Assembly: GCA_900762245.1 (NCBI GenBank)
Contig: CAAFFR010000116.1
Location: 1 to 23,867, forward strand
Length of the DNA: 23,867 nucleotides
Direction: 5' to 3'
Origin: an uncultured Oscillospiraceae bacterium
GTDB lineage: Bacteria > Bacillota_A > Clostridia > Oscillospirales > Oscillospiraceae
Below the pieces are notes generated by a model. That model did no database searches. It was not told where the DNA came from and saw only the letters and a program-made list of their open reading frames with translations. The position numbers were made by a program, and so were the translations under genes. Below are positions 15,268 through 21,906 of this stretch, in pieces. Each line of letters opens with the position of its first letter. Positions within the stretch are counted from its first letter, which is position 1.

Positions 15268-15750
15268 TTAGTTTTTTGTCTTCCCGTCCTTCCAGAAAGC
15301 CTTATTGCACAGCACCAGGTGGACCATCAAGGCGATGCAGCCGCAGGTGATGAAGCAGTCAGCCACATTAAAGACGGGAAATTCCATAAAGGTGGTCTCG
15401 ATCATATCCACCACATAGCCCATGCGGACCCGGTCGATCATGTTGCCCAGACCGCCGCCGTAGATGGCAGCGATGCACCACCATTCAAATTTCGTAAAGC
15501 CCATGGTGTTTTTCCGGTGTTCGTAAACCAGCATCCCGGTAAAGACCACAAAAATCAGGGCGAAGAGCCACTGCTGTCCCTCGAAGGAGGAAAAGGCCGC
15601 GCCGGTGTTGCGCACATAGGTCAGCTGCAGAAGCCCGGGGAGAAAAGGCACATCCTCATACAGCGCGATGTTGGCAACCGTCAGATATTTCGTAAACTGA
15701 TCCGCAGCCACGATCATAGCCGCAAACAGGGAATAATAGAGAAAAGACAT
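15268..15750 (-). CDS. lspA: Lipoprotein signal peptidase (signal peptidase II)
   Basis: A membrane aspartyl protease that cleaves prolipoproteins after lipid modification of the +1 Cys; 160 residues with about four membrane segments. Conserved motifs include DQFTKYL (17-23), VRNTGAAFS (46-54), GGGLGNMIDR (98-107), VVDMI with catalytic Asp115, and FNVAD with catalytic Asp131. The start at 15750 is supported by AGGAGG 6 bases upstream and by the promoter at 15779-15807. A longer in-frame extension to 15885 is an artefact: it would translate the palindromic repeat at 15815-16081. It is probably cotranscribed with the downstream pseudouridine synthase gene across the 157-base inverted-repeat element. 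Confidence 0.95.
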   Translation of the reverse strand: MSFLYYSLFAAMIVAADQFTKYLTVANIALYEDVPFLPGLLQLTYVRNTGAAFSSFEGQQWLFALIFVVFTGMLVYEHRKNTMGFTKFEWWCIAAIYGGGLGNMIDRVRMGYVVDMIETTFMEFPVFNVADCFITCGCIALMVHLVLCNKAFWKDGKTKN

Positions 15751-15778
15751 GGTGATTCCTCCTGGTAAGTTACTAAAT

Positions 15779-15807
15779 ATCATACCATGGGGCGCTGTGA
15801 TTGTCAA
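15779..15807 (-). promoter_or_regulatory. Promoter of lspA operon
   Basis: On the minus strand TTGACA (15802-15807) and TATGAT (15779-15784) are 17 bases apart, placing the start about 22 bases before the lspA ATG. Composite repeat copy A begins 8 bases upstream of the -35 box. Confidence 0.85.
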
Positions 15808-15814
15808 TGAAGCG

Positions 15815-16081
15815 AAAAGCCTTCCCCCGGGGGTGGTGCTCCGCGCAGCGAATCTGAAATAATTATGATTGCCGGTGGCAATCATACCCTAATTTATTAG
15901 GTGGCACGGCGCAAGCCGTGACGGATGAGGGGTGGCGTGCAGTTAGGACATGGAGTAGGTCTGATACACCATGCAAATCGTAACATTACTGCCCGTACCC
16001 CTCATCAGTCTTTCCAATTGCGCTGCAATTGGAAATCCAGCTTCCCCCCGGGGGAAGCCTTGGGCGCTGCCGCGCCAGTGC
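15815..16081. repeat. Composite multi-hairpin repeat, copy A
   Basis: This about 267-base non-coding element fills most of the 394-base gap between lspA and the HPr-like gene. It carries CTTCCCCCGGGGG at one end and CTTCCCCCCGGGGGAAGCC at the other. Inside are GATTGCC GGT GGCAATC, CACGGC GCAA GCCGTG, a long-range stem (GATGAGGGGT with ACCCCTCATC) and TTTCCAATTGC GCT GCAATTGGAAA. The same element lies inverted at 21634-21892. It has no open frame with gene-like features. Confidence 0.9.
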
Positions 16082-16092
16082 AAAAAATAGGT

Positions 16093-16124
16093 AAAAAAAC
16101 CCGCCCCAGGTATTCCCGGGACGG
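16093..16124 (-). terminator. Terminator of HPr-like gene
   Basis: On the minus strand CCGTCCCGGG and CCTGGGGCGG form a 10-bp stem with two G-U pairs, followed by seven U (16093-16099). It lies 20 bases after the stop codon. Confidence 0.88.
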
Positions 16125-16144
16125 TGCTGCTAGAGCCATATTTA

Positions 16145-16381
16145 CTATTTGACCACAAAGCGGTCCAGGTCCCGGCACAGGCGGTTCAGCTCCTCTTCGC
16201 TGCAGTCACATACCACCCGCACAGACCGGGTAAAGTCCAGACAGAACAGCTCCATAAAGCTGTCGGCGTTGATCTTGTTGCGCGCGTCCCGGACAGTGAT
16301 GGTAAAGGGACGGGTGGAGGCGATGTCCACAAAATCCTGAACATCCTGAACACTTCCCAGCCGCATTTCAAATTCCAGCAT
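16145..16381 (-). CDS. HPr-fold protein lacking the phospho-histidine motif
   Basis: A small cytoplasmic protein of 78 residues whose length and pattern match the HPr (PTS phosphocarrier) fold. INADSFMELFCLDF (38-50) aligns with the HPr helix-2 region that contains regulatory Ser46; here the Ser is residue 41. The usual GLHARPA motif with His15 is absent: the corresponding region reads VDIASTRPFT and there is no His at all. It therefore cannot act as a PEP-dependent phosphocarrier at that site. It may be a Crh-like regulator or an unrelated partner protein. It has its own promoter and terminator, so it is probably monocistronic. The family call is moderate. Confidence 0.75.
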   Translation of the reverse strand: MLEFEMRLGSVQDVQDFVDIASTRPFTITVRDARNKINADSFMELFCLDFTRSVRVVCDCSEEELNRLCRDLDRFVVK

Positions 16382-16483
16382 ATTTCTGTTCTCCCTGAAC
16401 TATACAAAGACACATTTTTCATGTATAATGGGAGCAACGGAACAAACCGACTCCGATTGTCTCCAAAAATGTGATTGATAAAT

Positions 16484-16511
16484 ATTATAGCACTTTTTTG
16501 TGAAAATGCAA
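16484..16511 (-). promoter_or_regulatory. Promoter of HPr-like gene
   Basis: On the minus strand TTGCAT (16506-16511) and TATAAT (16484-16489) are 16 bases apart. The leader to the ATG at 16381 would be about 95 bases. Confidence 0.65.
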
Positions 16512-16519
16512 CTGTCGGT

Positions 16520-16548
16520 TTGGACGATTAAAACAAAAAAACTGTAAT
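16520..16548 (+). promoter_or_regulatory. Candidate promoter of mtaB
   Basis: TTGGAC (16520-16525) and TGTAAT (16543-16548) are 17 bases apart, with a short leader to the ATG at 16569. The match is weak. A TATAAT further upstream near 16423 is an alternative. Confidence 0.3.
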
Positions 16549-16568
16549 GCAATTGGTGGATTTGACAA

Positions 16569-17915
16569 ATGAAATTTGCATTTTATACTTTGGGCTGTAA
16601 GACAAATCAGTATGAGACCCAGGCCATGGAACGCCTTCTGACGGACCGGGGCCACGAGATCGGAAAATTCGACGAAAGCTGCGATGCCTACGTCATCAAT
16701 ACCTGCTCCGTTACCGCTGTGGCGGACAAGAAAAACCGGGCCATCATCCGCCGGTGCCGCCGGGACAATCCCAATGCCGTCATCGGTGTCTGCGGCTGCT
16801 ATCCCCAGCACGCCGCGGAGGCTGTCCGGGAACTGGGCGTGGACATCATCGGCGGCAGCGGAGAACGTCAGGCGTTCCTTGACCGGATGCTGGATGCCCT
16901 AAAAAACCTTCCCCTCCGGGGAAGGTGGCACGGCGAAGCCGTGACGGATGAGGGTGTGCCGAAGGCACAGTGCGAAGCAGCTGTTGCAGTTGATAATGCC
17001 CTGCGCCGCCGGGAGTTTGAGATCCTCCCCGCCGGCGGTCTGGAGGAGCGGACCCGGGCCATGCTGAAAGTCCAGGACGGCTGCGTCAACTTCTGCACCT
17101 ACTGCATCATCCCCTACACCCGGGGCCCCATCCGTTCCGCGCCCCTGGAGCTGGCGGTGGAGCAGGCGAAAGAGCTGGCAAACCGCGGCTATCGGGAGAT
17201 CGTCCTCTCCGGTATCGAGATTGCCGGCGGGGGTGCGGACCTGCCGGGAAAGCCTCCCGTCAGCGACCTGATCGAGGCCGTCTGCAAGGCCGTGCCGGAG
17301 CTGCGGGTGCGGCTGGGTTCTCTGGAACCGAGAATCGTTACCCAGGAATTTTGCGAAAAGTTATGTAAACTCCCTAACCTCTGCCCCCAGTTCCATCTGT
17401 CCCTGCAGTCCGGCTGCGACACGGTGCTTGCCCGCATGAAGCGCAAGTACGATACTGCCCGGTATTTGGAGAGCGTCCGCCTGCTGAACACCTATTTCCC
17501 CGACTGTGCCATCACCACGGACATGATCGTGGCCTTCCCCGGAGAAACCGAGGAGGAATTTGCCCAGAGCCTGTCTTTCATCCGCAAATGCGCCTTCGCG
17601 GATATGCATATCTTCCCCTACTCCCGCCGCCCCGGCACCCCCGCCGACAAAATGCCGGGCCAGCATAACAACGCCACCAAGGAGGCACGAAGCCGGGAGG
17701 CCATTGCCGTGGCAGAGGAAATGAGCCGCAGCTTCCGGGAGAACCTCATCGGCACCCGCCTCAGCGTCCTCTTTGAAGAAAAGGACGGGAAGTATTTCAC
17801 CGGCCACGCCCCCAATTACGTCAAGGTCTACGCCGAAGGAGAGGACCTGCACAACCAGATCAAAGAGGTCACCGTCACCGAAGTTTACAAGGATGGCGTG
17901 ATCGGACTGTTTTAA
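16569..17915 (+). CDS. mtaB: tRNA (N6-threonylcarbamoyladenosine-37 C2) methylthiotransferase MtaB
   Basis: A radical-SAM enzyme that converts t6A37 to ms2t6A37 in tRNAs reading ANN codons. The product has 448 residues: an N-terminal MTTase domain with cluster ligands Cys10 (LGCKTNQYE), Cys46 (NTCSVT) and Cys77 (GCYPQ); a radical-SAM core with Cys172, Cys176 and Cys179 (CVNFCTYC); and a C-terminal TRAM domain (about 385-447). Between the first two domains, residues about 113-134 (LPLRGRWHGEAVTDEGVPKA) are encoded by three consecutive palindromes that match the intergenic composite repeat family. This in-frame insertion lengthens the linker but leaves the motifs intact, so the enzyme is probably active. 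The start is preceded by a GGTGG site. The next genes, queH and an RNA methyltransferase, are also RNA-modification genes. Confidence 0.95.
   Translation: MKFAFYTLGCKTNQYETQAMERLLTDRGHEIGKFDESCDAYVINTCSVTAVADKKNRAIIRRCRRDNPNAVIGVCGCYPQHAAEAVRELGVDIIGGSGERQAFLDRMLDALKNLPLRGRWHGEAVTDEGVPKAQCEAAVAVDNALRRREFEILPAGGLEERTRAMLKVQDGCVNFCTYCIIPYTRGPIRSAPLELAVEQAKELANRGYREIVLSGIEIAGGGADLPGKPPVSDLIEAVCKAVPELRVRLGSLEPRIVTQEFCEKLCKLPNLCPQFHLSLQSGCDTVLARMKRKYDTARYLESVRLLNTYFPDCAITTDMIVAFPGETEEEFAQSLSFIRKCAFADMHIFPYSRRPGTPADKMPGQHNNATKEARSREAIAVAEEMSRSFRENLIGTRLSVLFEEKDGKYFTGHAPNYVKVYAEGEDLHNQIKEVTVTEVYKDGVIGLF
16907..16969. repeat. Mini composite repeat inside mtaB
   Basis: Three adjacent perfect hairpins within 63 coding bases: CCTTCCCC TCC GGGGAAGG (16907-16925), CACGGC GAA GCCGTG (16929-16943) and TGTGCC GAA GGCACA (16955-16969). 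The order, with TGGC before the second hairpin and GACGGATGAGGG after it, is the same as in the intergenic copies at 15815 and 21634. Confidence 0.88.
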
Positions 17916-17932
17916 TTTTGCACCTGCTCTTG

Positions 17933-18048
17933 CCTCCCCCTATGGGGGAGGTGGCCCGGCGAATGCCGGGACGGAGAGGGTGTCCCACAATGCGTACACC
18001 CTCTCAGGCACCGCCGTAAGGCGGTGCCAGCTCTCCCTCTGGGAGAGC
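17933..18048. repeat. Composite five-hairpin repeat between mtaB and queH
   Basis: Ordered stems: CCTCCCCC TAT GGGGGAGG (17933-17951); CCCGGC GAAT GCCGGG (17955-17970); long-range GAGAGGGTGT/ACACCCTCTC (17974-17983 with 17996-18005); GGCACCGCC GTAA GGCGGTGCC (18007-18028); GCTCTCCC TCT GGGAGAGC (18030-18048). The layout matches the other composite repeats, but the stem sequences differ. It occupies most of the intergenic gap. Confidence 0.85.
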
Positions 18049-18087
18049 CAAGGGAGGTTGCTATGCCACATCATTTTCATATCTTTC

Positions 18088-18116
18088 TTGCTATTTTATA
18101 CAAAATATGCTACAAT
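18088..18116 (+). promoter_or_regulatory. Promoter of queH
   Basis: TTGCTA (18088-18093) and TACAAT (18111-18116) are 17 bases apart in AT-rich DNA, giving a leader of about 25 bases to the queH start. Confidence 0.75.
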
Positions 18117-18146
18117 AATTTGTAAATCATTACCCGGAGGGGTTTT

Positions 18147-18692
18147 ATGAAAACATTGATGCACATTTGCTGTGCCCCCTGTGCCAACCAGCCCATTGAG
18201 GTGCTGCGGCGTGACGGTATCGAGGTCACAGGTTTCTGGTATAATCCCAACATCCACCCCGTCACCGAGTACCGGGCCCGGCGGAACTGTCTGGAAGCCT
18301 ATGCCAAGGAGATCGAACTGCCCCTGCTGATGAAAAACGACTACGCCCTGCGGCCCTTTGTCCGGATGGTGGCGGAGGACATTGCCCACCGCTGCGGCAA
18401 GTGCTACGAAATGCGGCTCTTTGAAACCGCAAAGCAGGCTGCCGAAGGGGGCTTCGACAGCTTCACTTCCAGCCTGTTCATCAGCCCCTATCAGAACCAC
18501 GAGCTGATGCGGGAAGTGGCAGAGCGGGCTGCCAGCGAGTTCGGCGTCCAATTCCTGTACCGGGATTTCCGGCCTTATTTCAAGGACGGCCAGAATTTCG
18601 CCCGGGAGCACGGCTTCTATATGCAGAAATACTGCGGCTGTGTCTTCTCGGAAGAAGAGCGCTATATCAAAGCCAAAAAGCTGATTCCTTGA
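18147..18692 (+). CDS. queH: Epoxyqueuosine reductase QueH
   Basis: Catalyses the last step of queuosine synthesis, reduction of epoxyqueuosine to queuosine in the wobble position of GUN tRNAs; it is the cobalamin-independent alternative to QueG. The 181-residue product (DUF208 family) shows the metal-ligand Cys set: HICCAPC (Cys8, Cys9, Cys12), RCGKCYEMRL (Cys83, Cys86) and YCGCVFSEEE (Cys163, Cys165). SSLFISPYQNH (108-118) and YFKDGQNFAREHGFYMQKYC are typical. The start has GGAGG about 7 bases upstream. It has its own promoter and may read through a 112-base repeat into the next gene. No other queuosine synthesis gene is in the window, so the precursor may be salvaged or made elsewhere. Confidence 0.95.
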   Translation: MKTLMHICCAPCANQPIEVLRRDGIEVTGFWYNPNIHPVTEYRARRNCLEAYAKEIELPLLMKNDYALRPFVRMVAEDIAHRCGKCYEMRLFETAKQAAEGGFDSFTSSLFISPYQNHELMREVAERAASEFGVQFLYRDFRPYFKDGQNFAREHGFYMQKYCGCVFSEEERYIKAKKLIP

Positions 18693-18694
18693 TT

Positions 18695-18806
18695 TGTAGG
18701 GGGCGGCGTCCCCGACGCCCCGCGCAGTACCATCTGCGAATTTGCCCCAGCCTTATGCGAATACGAACACTTTACTGCCGGGACGTCGAGGACGCCGTCC
18801 CCTACA
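18695..18806. repeat. TGTAGGGG-ended inverted-repeat element
   Basis: A 112-base element. Ends TGTAGGGGGCGGCGTC and (reverse) TGTAGGGGACGGCGTC each hold an inner hairpin (GGCGTC CCC GACGCC and its partner GGACGTC GAG GACGCC). It fills the gap between queH and the methyltransferase gene and is not coding. Confidence 0.85.
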
Positions 18807-18833
18807 GTATTATCCACATTTTTTGGAGGAACT

Positions 18834-19967
18834 ATGTCTAATTTTGAATTTTACGTCCCCTGTCTGTTTGGTCTGGAGGGCATTGTGGGCGACGAGCTGC
18901 GCCGTCTGAATATCGAGAACGTCCGTGTAGAGAACGGTCATGTTCTCTTCTCCGGCGACGAGAGCGCCATGGCCAAGGCCAACGTGTGCCTTCGCACCGG
19001 CGAGCGGGTGCTGATCCAGCTGGCAGATTTCAAGGCTACCACCTTTGAGCAGCTGTTCCAGGGTGTCTACGCTGCCAATCTGGAGGATTTTATCCCCAAA
19101 GACGGCCAGTTCCCGGTGAAGGGCCACGCCCTCAACAGCCAGCTTATGTCCATCCCCGACTGCCAGGCTATCATCAAGAAGGCCGCCTCCAAGCGCCTGG
19201 GCGAAAAGTACGGTGTCAGCTGGCTTCCCGAGACCGGTGCCAGGTATCAGCTGCAGTTTTCTATCATGAATGACCGGGTCCAGCTGTTCCTGGATACCTC
19301 CGGCCCCGGCCTGCACAAGCGGGGCTACCGTGCCAATGCCAACGAAGCTCCCCTGCGGGAGACTCTGGCTGCCGCCATGGTTCAGCTGACCCGCTACCGC
19401 GGACGGGACTTTGTCTGGGACCCCTTCTGCGGCTCCGGCACCATTCCCATCGAAGCTGCCCTCATTGCCCGGAACAAGGCCCCCGGCATGTACCGCCGCT
19501 TCGCCGGTGAAGCCTTCGCCTGGTGCGATCCCAAGGTTTGGGGCGATGTCCGGGCCGAGGCCAAGGATAAGGAGTTCAACGGCAAGTATCAGATTTTGGG
19601 TTCCGACAATGATCCCAAGTGCATTTCCCTGTCCATCGCCAATGCCAGAAAGGCAGGCGTTGCCGACTGCATCTCCTTCCGGGATGGCGATGCCACCAAG
19701 ATGGACCTGCCCGCCCAGCAGGGCGTCATTATCTGCAATCCCCCCTACGGTCAGCGGATGATGGAGCAGCAGAGCGCCCAGCGCCTCTATGCCGCTCTGG
19801 GCAAGCACCTGCGCTACGCCGACGGCTGGAAGAAGTATATCATTACCTCCGAGCCGGAATTTGAGCACTATTTCGGCCGCCGCGCCGACAAAAAGCGCAA
19901 GCTCTATAACGGCATGATCAAGTGCGATTACTATATGTTCACCGAGAACGGCAGAAAGAAGAAATAA
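18834..19967 (+). CDS. THUMP-domain class I SAM-dependent RNA methyltransferase
   Basis: The product has 377 residues and belongs to the RlmL-N/YpsC-type group that forms N2-methylguanosine in 23S rRNA. It has an N-terminal THUMP RNA-binding domain (about 45-155), then a Rossmann methyltransferase domain with DPFCGSGTIPIEAAL (196-210, SAM loop), SDNDPK (257-262, acidic SAM ligand) and catalytic NPPYGQR (292-298). The NPPY motif indicates methylation of an exocyclic amino group. The start is supported by GGAGG just upstream. It follows queH and mtaB on the same strand, making a small cluster of RNA-modification genes. The exact target guanine is not visible from sequence. Confidence 0.92.
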   Translation: MSNFEFYVPCLFGLEGIVGDELRRLNIENVRVENGHVLFSGDESAMAKANVCLRTGERVLIQLADFKATTFEQLFQGVYAANLEDFIPKDGQFPVKGHALNSQLMSIPDCQAIIKKAASKRLGEKYGVSWLPETGARYQLQFSIMNDRVQLFLDTSGPGLHKRGYRANANEAPLRETLAAAMVQLTRYRGRDFVWDPFCGSGTIPIEAALIARNKAPGMYRRFAGEAFAWCDPKVWGDVRAEAKDKEFNGKYQILGSDNDPKCISLSIANARKAGVADCISFRDGDATKMDLPAQQGVIICNPPYGQRMMEQQSAQRLYAALGKHLRYADGWKKYIITSEPEFEHYFGRRADKKRKLYNGMIKCDYYMFTENGRKKK

Positions 19968-19976
19968 AAGCCTTGG

Positions 19977-20087
19977 CCCCCTCTTTGAGGGGGCTGGCAC
20001 CGCCTTGCGGCGGTGACTGGGGGAGTGCCCCTCCAATGAAAGCACACTCCCTCCGCCCCTTCGGGGCACCTCCCTCAGAGAGGGAGG
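19977..20087. repeat. Composite five-hairpin repeat before the lipid kinase gene
   Basis: Ordered stems: GCCCCCTC TTT GAGGGGGC (19977-19995); CACCGCC TTG CGGCGGTG type (19999-20016); long-range GGGAGTG/CACTCCC (20022-20028 with 20045-20051); GCCCC TTC GGGGC (20055-20067); CCTCCCTC AGA GAGGGAGG (20069-20087). The last arm provides the ribosome-binding sequence of the next gene. Confidence 0.85.
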
Positions 20088-20096
20088 CAAGGCAGC

Positions 20097-21038
20097 ATGG
20101 AGAAAAATATGAAACACCTGTTTATCATCAATCCCGCGGCGGGCAGCAAAAACCGTACCGATGAGTACAGCGAGATCATCCACAAAATCTGTCGGGCCCG
20201 AAAGCTTTCCTATGAAATCCGGGTCTCCACAGCCCCCGGCGAGTGCGCCCGCATCGCCCGGGAAGCCTGTCAGCGCGGAGAGGAATTGCGGCTTTACGCC
20301 TGCGGCGGCGACGGCACCCTCAACGAAGTGGTAGCCGGTGCGGCAGGCTATGACAATGCCGCCGTCACCGTATTTTCCGGCGGCAGCGGCAACGACTTTG
20401 TGAAGCTGTTTGACGATCCCAAGGCGTTTTTCGACCTGCACCGGCTGATGGATGCGGATGAAGCCACCTTCGATCTCATCGACTGCAACGGCGACATTGC
20501 CCTGAATATCTGCTCCGTGGGCCTGGATGCCCGCATCGGCACCGATGTGTCCCGGTATAAGCGCATCCCCCTGCTCCACGGCTTCCGGGCCTATGCTGCT
20601 TCCACCGTGGTGAATGTGGCAAAGGGCATCGCCGAGCATTACATAGTGGAAGTGAACGGCAAGCGCTTTGACGAGGAGCAAACTTTTGTTTGTGTCTGCA
20701 ACGGCCGCTTCTACGGCGGCGGCTTCAACCCTGTTCCCGAGGCAGATCCCTCCGACGGTCTGCTGGATGTGCTGCTGGTGAAAAAAGTCACCCGGGCCCA
20801 GGTCCCGGGGGTCATCGGCAAGTATAAGGATGGCCGCTATGCGGAGCTTCCCCATCTGGTGCGCCATCTGAAGACCGACTCCATCAAAATTATCTGCGAC
20901 CGCCCCACCCCCATCAATCTGGACGGCGAGCTGCGGACCGCCCAGACGGTGGAAATGAAGGTGGCGAAGGAAAAAATCCGCTTCTTCTACCCCAAGGGCC
21001 TCAGCTGGGCTGTAAAGGAACTGCAGCCTGTGAAATAA
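20097..21038 (+). CDS. YegS/DagK-family lipid kinase
   Basis: A diacylglycerol kinase-like enzyme of 313 residues, peripheral at the membrane, phosphorylating diacylglycerol or a related lipid with ATP so that it can re-enter phospholipid synthesis. The N-terminal catalytic domain has FIINPAAGS (9-17), the nucleotide-binding GGDGTLNEV (70-78) and GGSGNDF (95-101). The C-terminal beta domain contains CNGRFYGGGF and ends with the DGE motif (NLDGE) typical of the family. Two starts are possible. ATG 20097 has GGGAGG in the 3' arm of a repeat hairpin 9 bases upstream; ATG 20109 (MKHLFI) has GGAG 6 bases upstream and fits the usual family N-terminus. I report the longer one. A strong terminator follows at 21200. 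Confidence 0.92.
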   Translation: MEKNMKHLFIINPAAGSKNRTDEYSEIIHKICRARKLSYEIRVSTAPGECARIAREACQRGEELRLYACGGDGTLNEVVAGAAGYDNAAVTVFSGGSGNDFVKLFDDPKAFFDLHRLMDADEATFDLIDCNGDIALNICSVGLDARIGTDVSRYKRIPLLHGFRAYAASTVVNVAKGIAEHYIVEVNGKRFDEEQTFVCVCNGRFYGGGFNPVPEADPSDGLLDVLLVKKVTRAQVPGVIGKYKDGRYAELPHLVRHLKTDSIKIICDRPTPINLDGELRTAQTVEMKVAKEKIRFFYPKGLSWAVKELQPVK

Positions 21039-21089
21039 AAACCCTAGGGAACGGCCTGTGTGCCAATGTCATTAAGTTAGGAAATCCGA

Positions 21090-21195
21090 TGTAGGGTTGA
21101 GATATATCTCAACCGGGCACCCACGAAAACTGAGTGTAAATATCCAAATGCTCAATGCTCGAAACTGCCCGGTGCGGATATATCCGCACCCTACA
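21090..21195. repeat. TGTAGGGT-ended inverted-repeat element
   Basis: A 106-base element after the lipid kinase gene. The left arm is TGTAGGG-TTGAGATATATCTCAACC-GGGCA. The right arm (reverse sense) is TGTAGGG-TGCGGATATATCCGCACC-GGGCA. The frame bases are identical, but the inner palindromes differ in sequence while each remains self-complementary. Confidence 0.88.
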
Positions 21196-21199
21196 ATGT

Positions 21200-21232
21200 T
21201 GCGCACCGCGTAGATCTGCGGTGCGCATTTTT
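21200..21232 (+). terminator. Terminator of the lipid kinase gene
   Basis: A 10-bp stem TGCGCACCGC/GCGGTGCGCA is followed by TTTTTATT on the plus strand. The T run overlaps the stop codon of the converging DUF1508 gene. Confidence 0.88.
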
Positions 21233-21599
21233 ATTCTTCCACAATTTCCGCCTCCGGGGCATTTTTCCGGACGCTTTCGATGCCGTTGAGGCAGCCTGCC
21301 TTGGCGGTGTAGCGGTCGGAGACGGCGATAATCTCCCCGTTGCGGGCACGCAGGCGGAACCGGTAAGCCCCTGCCCGGTCCTGATAGAGTTCGAATTTGG
21401 GATTGGTCAGTTGTTTCCGCACCTTTTCCGTCATGTCCTCGAATTTGGCGGCAGCGGCATTTTTCCGCACGCTTTCCACACCCTTGCGGCAGGCGGCGGC
21501 TGTGGTGTAGACCTCCGAGGTCAGAATGGTCTGACCGTTGGCGGCATAAAGATCAAATTTCAGTCCCGACTGCACCGCCCGGATTACAAATTTTCCCAT
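21231..21599 (-). CDS. YegP-type protein with two DUF1508 repeats
   Basis: The product has 122 residues made of two tandem DUF1508 units. Unit 1 (about 2-47, KFVIRAVQSGLKFDLYAANG...GVESVRKNA) and unit 2 (about 67-117, PKFELYQDRAGAYRFRLRARNGE...GIESVRKNAPEA) each end in the [GE]xESVRKNA motif. The family is small, soluble and of unknown biochemical function; the YegP structure is an alpha-beta sandwich. The start has AAGGAGG about 10 bases upstream. The most likely promoter is 21907-21935, which would place the about 260-base repeat copy B in its leader. It converges on the lipid kinase gene. Confidence 0.9.
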   Translation of the reverse strand: MGKFVIRAVQSGLKFDLYAANGQTILTSEVYTTAAACRKGVESVRKNAAAAKFEDMTEKVRKQLTNPKFELYQDRAGAYRFRLRARNGEIIAVSDRYTAKAGCLNGIESVRKNAPEAEIVEE

Positions 21600-21633
21600 A
21601 CCCTTTGCCTCCTTGTTTAAGATGTGGATACAC

Positions 21634-21892
21634 GCACTGGCGCGGCAGCGCCAAAGGCTTCCCCCGGGGGGAAGCTGGCACGAATCTTTGATTCGTGACT
21701 GATGAGGAATGCGGGAGGTAAAGTTACGATTTGCACCATGTTTCAGGCCTATTCACAAGCTGGAACTGCACGCCACCCCTCATCCGTCACGGCTTCGCCG
21801 TGCCACCTAATAAATTATGGTATGATTGCCACCGGCAATCATACTTATTTCAGATTCGCTGCGCGGAGCACCACCCCCCGGGGGAAGGCTTT
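21634..21892. repeat. Composite multi-hairpin repeat, copy B (inverted relative to copy A)
   Basis: The reverse complement matches copy A (15815-16081) over nearly its whole length, including GAAAGCCTTCCCCC, TCCGCGCAGCGAATCTGAA, GATTGCCGGTGGCAATCATA and TGACGGATGAGGGGTGGCG. One stem differs: CACGAATC TTT GATTCGTG here against TTTCCAATTGC/GCAATTGGAAA in copy A. It occupies most of the 505-base gap between the DUF1508 and surface protein genes and is non-coding. Confidence 0.9.
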
Positions 21893-21906
21893 CACTGCCT
21901 GCTTAT

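Noticed and set aside
15751..15885. N-terminal extension of LspA
   Set aside because: The extension would translate the promoter and repeat copy A. The same peptide (MIATGNH..RFAARSTTP) is read from copy B, so it is repeat-derived.
18810..20867. 685-codon open frame on the minus strand
   Set aside because: It runs through two well-supported plus-strand genes and an intergenic repeat; it exists because GC-rich codons leave the opposite strand open.
15815..21892. CRISPR array
   Set aside because: The repeated palindromes are not direct repeats of constant length with unique spacers, and no cas gene is present.
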